Made by a program: the position numbers and the translations under genes
Notes under the pieces: generated by a model
What the model was told of the DNA's origin: nothing
Database searches by the model: none
Seen by the model: only the letters and a program-made list of their open reading frames with translations
Source of the DNA: Lentzea sp033794685
GTDB taxonomy: Bacteria; Actinomycetota; Actinomycetes; Mycobacteriales; Pseudonocardiaceae
NCBI GenBank assembly: GCA_033794685.1
Contig: JARAYZ010000001.1
Length of the DNA: 64,000 bases
Direction: 5' to 3' (one strand)
Part shown: positions 59,042 to 64,000 of the stretch, piece by piece
How the letters are laid out: each line of letters starts with the position of its first letter
How positions within the stretch are numbered: the first letter of the stretch is position 1

Positions 59042-61807
59042 GTGGCTGGATCGACACGGGCGAAGAAGAGCAGCGGAGGCGGGGGCAGCACCCGACGACT
59101 GGTGATCGTCGAGTCGCCCACGAAGGCGCGCAAGATCGCCTCATACCTCGGCGCCAACTTCGTCGTGGAGTCCTCCAGGGGACACATCCGGGACCTGCCG
59201 CGCGGTGCCGCCGACGTCCCCGCGAAGTTCAAGGGCCAGGCCTGGGCCAGGCTCGGCGTCGACGTCGACCACGACTTCGAGCCCCTCTACGTGGTCTCCG
59301 CCGACAAGAAGTCGCTGGTCACGGAGCTCAAGGAAGCCCTCAAGGACGTCGACGAGCTCTACCTCGCGACAGACGGTGACCGCGAGGGTGAGGCCATCGC
59401 CTGGCACCTCCTCGAGACGCTGAAGCCCAAGGTCCCGGTCCGCCGGATGGTGTTCCACGAGATCACCGAGTCCGCGATCCAGGCCGCCGCGGCCAACCCC
59501 CGCGACCTCGACCAGGACCTGGTCGACGCGCAGGAGACCCGCCGCATCCTCGACCGCCTCTACGGCTACGAGGTCAGCCCGGTCCTGTGGAAGAAGGTCA
59601 TGCCGAAGCTCTCGGCGGGCCGCGTGCAGTCCGTGGCGACCCGTCTGGTCGTGGAGCGCGAACGCGAGCGGATGAAGTTCGTCTCCGCGAGCTACTGGGA
59701 CATCTCCGCGCAGATGGACGCCGGTGCCGACGCCACGCCGCGTCAGTTCGGCGCGCGTCTCGTGGCCGTCGACGGCACGAGGCTCGCGACGGGCCGTGAC
59801 TTCGGCTCGGACGGCAAGCTGACCGGCAAGTCCGACGTCACCGTGCTGGACGAGACGCAGGCCCGCGCCATCGCCGCCGGGCTGCAGAACGCGCCGGTCA
59901 AGGTCTCCTCGGTCGAGGAGAAGCCGTACACGCGCAAGCCGTACCCGCCGTTCATGACCTCGACGCTGCAGCAGGAGGCGGGCCGCAAGCTGCGGTTCTC
60001 CGCCGACCGCACGATGCGCACGGCGCAGAAGCTGTACGAGAACGGCTACATCACCTACATGCGTACCGACAGCACGACGCTGTCGGAGACCGCGATCAAC
60101 GCGGCGCGTGCCCAGGCGACGGACCTGTACGGCGCCCAGTACGTCTCGGACAAGCCCCGCCAGTACACGCGCAAGGTCAAGAACGCGCAGGAGGCCCACG
60201 AGGCGATCAGGCCGGCCGGAGAGGTCTTCCGCACGCCTGGTCAGGTGGCCGCCGAGCTCGACTCGGACGAGTTCAAGCTCTACGAGATGGTCTGGCAGCG
60301 CACGATCGCGTCCCAGATGGCCGACGCGCGGGGCAACACGACCAGCATCCGCATCCAGGGCCGTGCCGCCACGGGCCAGGAGGTCACGTTCGCCGCGTCC
60401 GGCCGCACGATCACGTTCGCCGGCTTCCTCAAGGCCTACGTCGAGACCGTCGACGCCGAGGCCGGTGGCGAGTCGGATGACGCGGAGTCGCGCCTGCCGC
60501 TGCTGGTCAAGGACCAGGACCTGACGATCGCGGAGCTGTCCGCGGACGGTCACTCCACCTCGCCGCCCTCGCGCTACACCGAGCCGTCGCTGATCAAGAC
60601 GATGGAGGAGCTCGGCATCGGCCGTCCCTCCACCTACTCGTCGATCATCAGCACCGTGCAGGACCGCGGCTACGTGTGGAAGAAGGGCGCGGCCCTTGTG
60701 CCGTCGTGGGTCGCGTTCGCCGTGGTCGGGCTGCTGGAGCAGCACTTCGGCCGCCTGGTCGACTACGACTTCACCGCGGCTCTCGAAGACGAGCTCGACG
60801 GCATCGCCGCCGGTCGTCAGGGCCGCACGAACTGGCTGTCCGGGTTCTACTTCGGCGGCAGCATCGGCCCGGACGGCTCGATCGGCCGGTCCGGCGGGCT
60901 GAAGAAGCTGGTCGGCACGGGTGTCGAGGACATCGACCCGCGCGAGGTCAACTCGATCCCGCTGTTCAGCGACGCCGAGGGCCGCACGGTCGTCGTGCGC
61001 GTCGGCCGCTTCGGCCCGTACCTCGAGCGCGAGGTCGACGGCGCCGCGCAGCGCGCGAACGTGCAGGACGACCTGGCGCCGGACGAGCTGTCCGCGGAGA
61101 TCGCCGAGAAGCTCTTCTCGACGCCGCAGGAAGGCCGATCCCTGGGCACCGACCCGGTCTCGGGCAACGAGATCGTGGCCAAGGAGGGCCGCTTCGGCCC
61201 GTACGTGACCGAGGTCCTGCCGGAGCCGGCCGAGAACGGCTCGACGTCCAAGGCGAAGGCCCCGAAGCCGCGCACCGGCTCGCTGTTCAAGTCGATGGCG
61301 CTGGACACGATCACGATCGACGACGCGCTGAAGCTGCTCTCGCTGCCGCGCGTGGTCGGCAAGGACCCGGAGACGGGCGCCGAGATCACCGCGCAGAACG
61401 GCCGCTACGGCCCGTACCTGAAGAAGGGCACGGACTCGCGGTCGCTGGTCGACGAGGCCCAGATCTTCACGGTCACGCTGGAAGAGGCCCTGAAGATCTA
61501 CTCGGAGCCGAAGAAGCGCGGCCGTGCCGCCGCCGCACCGCCGTTGCGCGAGATGGGCAACGACCCGGTGTCCGGCAAGCCGATGGTGATCAAGGAGGGC
61601 CGCTTCGGCCCGTACGTCACCGACGGTGAGGCGAACGCGTCGCTGCGCAAGACCGACAGCGTCGAGTCGATCACCGACGAGCGCGCGGCCGAACTGCTGG
61701 CCGAGAAGCGCGCCAAGGGGCCGGTCAAGAAGAAGGCTCCGGCCAAGAAGCCGGCGGCGGCGAAGAAGCCCGCGGCCAAGAAGGCTCCGGCCAAGTCCAA
61801 GAGCTGA
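59042..61807 (+). CDS. topA: DNA topoisomerase I
   Basis: This 921-residue type IA enzyme relaxes negative supercoils. The toprim domain starts VIVESPTKA (E24) with DGDREGE; catalytic tyrosine Y339 lies in ITYMRTDS. The C-terminal part has four topoisomerase-C-terminal repeats marked by GRFGPY/GRYGPY, no zinc-finger cysteines, and a lysine/alanine/proline tail, the actinobacterial pattern that gives processivity. GTG 59042 is used because the conserved core begins 20 residues later and upstream sequence looks non-coding. Confidence 0.96.
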   Translation: MAGSTRAKKSSGGGGSTRRLVIVESPTKARKIASYLGANFVVESSRGHIRDLPRGAADVPAKFKGQAWARLGVDVDHDFEPLYVVSADKKSLVTELKEALKDVDELYLATDGDREGEAIAWHLLETLKPKVPVRRMVFHEITESAIQAAAANPRDLDQDLVDAQETRRILDRLYGYEVSPVLWKKVMPKLSAGRVQSVATRLVVERERERMKFVSASYWDISAQMDAGADATPRQFGARLVAVDGTRLATGRDFGSDGKLTGKSDVTVLDETQARAIAAGLQNAPVKVSSVEEKPYTRKPYPPFMTSTLQQEAGRKLRFSADRTMRTAQKLYENGYITYMRTDSTTLSETAINAARAQATDLYGAQYVSDKPRQYTRKVKNAQEAHEAIRPAGEVFRTPGQVAAELDSDEFKLYEMVWQRTIASQMADARGNTTSIRIQGRAATGQEVTFAASGRTITFAGFLKAYVETVDAEAGGESDDAESRLPLLVKDQDLTIAELSADGHSTSPPSRYTEPSLIKTMEELGIGRPSTYSSIISTVQDRGYVWKKGAALVPSWVAFAVVGLLEQHFGRLVDYDFTAALEDELDGIAAGRQGRTNWLSGFYFGGSIGPDGSIGRSGGLKKLVGTGVEDIDPREVNSIPLFSDAEGRTVVVRVGRFGPYLEREVDGAAQRANVQDDLAPDELSAEIAEKLFSTPQEGRSLGTDPVSGNEIVAKEGRFGPYVTEVLPEPAENGSTSKAKAPKPRTGSLFKSMALDTITIDDALKLLSLPRVVGKDPETGAEITAQNGRYGPYLKKGTDSRSLVDEAQIFTVTLEEALKIYSEPKKRGRAAAAPPLREMGNDPVSGKPMVIKEGRFGPYVTDGEANASLRKTDSVESITDERAAELLAEKRAKGPVKKKAPAKKPAAAKKPAAKKAPAKSKS

Positions 61808-61823
61808 ACCCGAGGGGGTGGCG

Positions 61824-62243
61824 GTGCCGATCAACGAGTTCGGACCCGACGGGACTCAGGCCCCGCCGCCTCCCCGGCTGTTCCCCGACTCCGTCGCGGG
61901 GTTGGTGACGGCCGACAGCTTCGTCTCTCCTCAATGGACGTCGGTCAGGTCACGTGTGGTGGTGCCTACACCTCCCACGCCGACCGAGGAGATGCGTCAG
62001 GCGATCCACACGCAGATGCGGCGGGAGCAGCGGCGGCCGCGTGCCCAGGCGCCGCAGGCCCCTCACCAGTACGCTCCGCAGCAGTTCGCTCCGACGTACC
62101 AAATGTCTGCGCCCCAACAACAACAGCAACAGCAGCAACCCGCGCGGCAGACGAGTGGCGTGGCCGCGTTCCTCGGCTGCCTGCTCGTCATCGGGTTCTT
62201 CGTGCTGGTCCTCGTCGGCATTCTCGGAGCGATCTTCAGCTAG
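61824..62243 (+). CDS. Proline/glutamine-rich C-terminally membrane-anchored protein
   Basis: This 139-residue protein has no signal peptide, a disordered middle with a run of eight Q (about 98-105), and a single membrane helix at the very C terminus (about 113-138). The topology is that of a tail-anchored protein. GTG 61824 has GAGGGG 6 nt upstream. It follows topA by 16 bp and is probably co-transcribed. I know no function. Confidence 0.72.
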   Translation: MPINEFGPDGTQAPPPPRLFPDSVAGLVTADSFVSPQWTSVRSRVVVPTPPTPTEEMRQAIHTQMRREQRRPRAQAPQAPHQYAPQQFAPTYQMSAPQQQQQQQQPARQTSGVAAFLGCLLVIGFFVLVLVGILGAIFS

Positions 62244-62315
62244 CCGTGCCCTGAGTCCGCCAACCTGACTCACCACATCCGGTTACGCTGACCGCACGGG
62301 AGTGGCGACTTAGGG

Positions 62316-64000
62316 GTGACTGAAATTCAGGACGCGGACACACCGGCGACCGAGGCAGGCCAGGCAGGGCAGGCCCAGTCCAGCGTGTCCACGGTTCACC
62401 GGCTTCGATCGGTACTCGCCATCCGCCCGTTCCGGCGGCTCTGGCTCGTCACCTACCTGTGCAGCGTTGGTGACTGGCTGTCACTGCTCGCGTTGACCGG
62501 TCTGGTCTCCACGATGATGAAGAGCTACGAGTGGCAGTCGTTCGCGCTGCCGCTGGTCGTGCTCACCCAGCTGTTGCCGGGCATCCTCTTCGCGCCGATC
62601 GGCGGCGTGCTCGCGGACAAGTTCGACCGCCGCAAGGTCATGGTCGTCTGCGACGTCCTGCGCGGCTCGTTGTTCATCTCGATCGCGCTGGTCGGCTCCC
62701 CGATCTGGCTCTTCGTCGCGAACTTCCTGGTCGGCTGCTGCGCGATGCTGTGGATCCCGGCCAAGGAGTCGGCGGTCCCGAACCTGCTGCGCCGCCCGGA
62801 CCAGGTGGAGTCGGCGAACCAGCTCGGCCTCGTGATGACCTACGGCATCTCCACGATCAGCGGCTTCGGCCTCTACTCGCTGATCTCGGGCATCCCCGCG
62901 TACCTGAACCTGCAGGGCGGGAACCTGGAGTTCACCATCGCGACGATCGCGGTGGTGATCAACGGACTGCTGTACTTCACCTCGGCGATCCTGGTGGCGA
63001 CCCGCCTGCCGGAACTCTCCGGCCGCGTCTCCTCGACCCGCAAGAAGGACGACGAGGACAAGCTCGGGTTCGTCGCGATGTTCCGCGACGGCCTGAGGTT
63101 CGCCGGCAAGACGCCGCTGGTCCGCGGCCTGCTCATCGGCATGATCGGCGCGTTCGCCGCGGCCGGTGTCGTGATCGGGACGGCCAAGCTCTACGCGTTG
63201 TCGCTGCTGGGCGGGGCCTCGACGTTCGGCCTGCTGTTCGTGGCCGTGTTCCTCGGGCTCGCGGTGGGCATGGCGACGGCACCGCGGCTGGCTCAGCGCC
63301 TCGCCTACAACCGTCTGTTCGGCGTCACGATCGTGCTCGCCGGTATCTCTCTCGCGCTGGTCGCGTTCGCTCCACACTTGTGGATCGCGCTGCTGACGGT
63401 GGCACTGGTCGGTGCGTGCGCGGGCGTGGCGTTCCTGACGGGCCTCACGATCGTGGGCTCGCAGGTCGAGGACGACATGCGCGGCCGCACGGTCGCGCTG
63501 ATCCAGACGTTGCTGAAGGTCGTGCTGTTCGGTGCCTCGGCCGGCGCGCCGCTGCTGCTCACGTTGCTGCAGAAGCGGCAGGTCAGCGTGTTCGGTCACC
63601 CGATGGAGGTCGACGCGAGCCGTCCGGTGATGGTCGGCGGTGCCGTGATCGCGATCGTGCTGGGCCTCGTCGCGTACCGGCAGATGGACGACCGGCGCGA
63701 GGAACCTGTGTTGTCGTCGCTGTTCGCGGCGATCCGCGGCCGTCGGCACACCAAGGGCATGCTGATCGCCGTCGAGGGCGACACCCGCGAGGACACCTCG
63801 GTGCAGGCCCGCCGCCTGGCCGCCGCGTTGCGCGCGGAGGGCCTCGACGTGCTGCTGGCCGCCGACCCCGAACACGACGAACGTCGTCTGCGCACGATGC
63901 TGTCGTCCGCCGAGTTGGCAGGCGTGCGCGCGCAGGCTCTCGTAGCCGCCGCCGTACGCGCCGATGTCGTCGAACGGCAGGTGCGTCCCGCGCTCGAAGG
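62316..64000 (+). CDS. MFS transporter fused to a dTMP kinase-like domain (3' end outside the window)
   Basis: The 561 residues seen include an MFS domain (about 28-455) with motif A-like GGVLADKFDRRK (about 93-104). A dTMP kinase-like domain starts at GMLIAVEGD (about 486). Such fusions sit between topA and dnaX in Streptomyces. Here the kinase P-loop is degraded: canonical EGGDGAGKST reads EGDTREDTSV, losing the GK[ST] lysine, and the DR-x-x-H motif is also changed (VRADVVE). The fused domain is therefore probably not a working kinase. The GTG start at 62316 is assigned by me; the frame runs past 64000. Confidence 0.85.
   Translation, partial: MTEIQDADTPATEAGQAGQAQSSVSTVHRLRSVLAIRPFRRLWLVTYLCSVGDWLSLLALTGLVSTMMKSYEWQSFALPLVVLTQLLPGILFAPIGGVLADKFDRRKVMVVCDVLRGSLFISIALVGSPIWLFVANFLVGCCAMLWIPAKESAVPNLLRRPDQVESANQLGLVMTYGISTISGFGLYSLISGIPAYLNLQGGNLEFTIATIAVVINGLLYFTSAILVATRLPELSGRVSSTRKKDDEDKLGFVAMFRDGLRFAGKTPLVRGLLIGMIGAFAAAGVVIGTAKLYALSLLGGASTFGLLFVAVFLGLAVGMATAPRLAQRLAYNRLFGVTIVLAGISLALVAFAPHLWIALLTVALVGACAGVAFLTGLTIVGSQVEDDMRGRTVALIQTLLKVVLFGASAGAPLLLTLLQKRQVSVFGHPMEVDASRPVMVGGAVIAIVLGLVAYRQMDDRREEPVLSSLFAAIRGRRHTKGMLIAVEGDTREDTSVQARRLAAALRAEGLDVLLAADPEHDERRLRTMLSSAELAGVRAQALVAAAVRADVVERQVRPALE

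Noticed and set aside
59141..61834. An 897-codon open frame on the minus strand opposite topA
   Set aside because: It is the antisense shadow of a GC-rich gene: arginine/glycine/valine-rich, no domain, and topA on the other strand is unmistakable. The same holds for the long minus-strand frame at 54360-56564 opposite hppA and for the plus-strand frames at 40633-42627 and 27356-29311.

Overview
The window is very GC-rich, uses many GTG (and a few TTG) starts, and packs genes in 4-bp ATGA/GTGA overlaps. A WhiB-family protein, a mycobacterial-type Crp, a MarP protease, a minimal Tad locus with DUF4244, and a Zn-finger-less TopA with a lysine-rich tail all point to Actinomycetota. I infer a filamentous Pseudonocardiales-type actinomycete: gene order follows the Mycobacterium tuberculosis block Rv3683 to Rv3646c, while hppA and the MFS/dTMP-kinase fusion beside topA are as in Streptomyces. 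All comparisons with named genomes are from memory. The window looks like chromosomal backbone; I see no phage, transposase, CRISPR array or biosynthetic cluster.

1-27,000: SMI1/KNR4 protein; tRNA-Pro; metallophosphoesterase; YqeY; a HAD/GntR divergent pair; bifunctional PASTA penicillin-binding protein; WhiB4-like regulator; two Get3/ArsA-like ATPases (BagA/BagB type); DUF4177 protein and RidA; a tandem paralogous pair of unknown proteins; MBL hydrolase and Nudix protein; a Gfo/Idh oxidoreductase with a TPR protein; a second sliding-clamp-like protein; an MFS exporter; Crp; endonuclease III; a TlpA-type thioredoxin, Nudix CoA pyrophosphatase and MarP; a TetR/FAD-monooxygenase pair; then an EphE-like hydrolase, a holin-like protein and NhaA.

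27,100-42,310: acetyl-CoA synthetase; a degenerate Fic protein; kynureninase and tryptophan dioxygenase with a divergent Lrp regulator; an NsrR/flavohaemoglobin pair; and a peptidoglycan-recycling region, MurQ-MurR and then an AmiE-like hydrolase, NamZ and NagZ, separated by a MocR/AhpD-like pair. Together these cover the steps from muropeptide trimming to MurNAc-6-phosphate cleavage, without a visible MurNAc transporter.

42,310-49,400: an RNA-rich stretch around a HAD-IB phosphatase. A probable Ms1-like RNA lies on its 3' side and a clear 6C small RNA on its 5' side. Two perfect DnaA boxes then precede ssd (CpaE/TadZ-like) and the Tad genes tadA, tadB, tadC, DUF4244, TadE-like and TadG-like.

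49,400-64,000: an orphan prim-pol domain protein, a DUF4111 nucleotidyltransferase, a hairpin-repeat array, an MrfA/YprA-type helicase, a proton-pumping pyrophosphatase, three tandem paralogous lipoproteins, an Rv3647c-like protein, TopA, a C-terminally anchored membrane protein and the start of an MFS/dTMP-kinase fusion that runs off the window. Several proteins have lost catalytic residues (EphE-like, Ssd, Fic, the dTMP kinase domain). Many starts sit 7-8 nt behind a TANNNT box, as expected of leaderless mRNAs.
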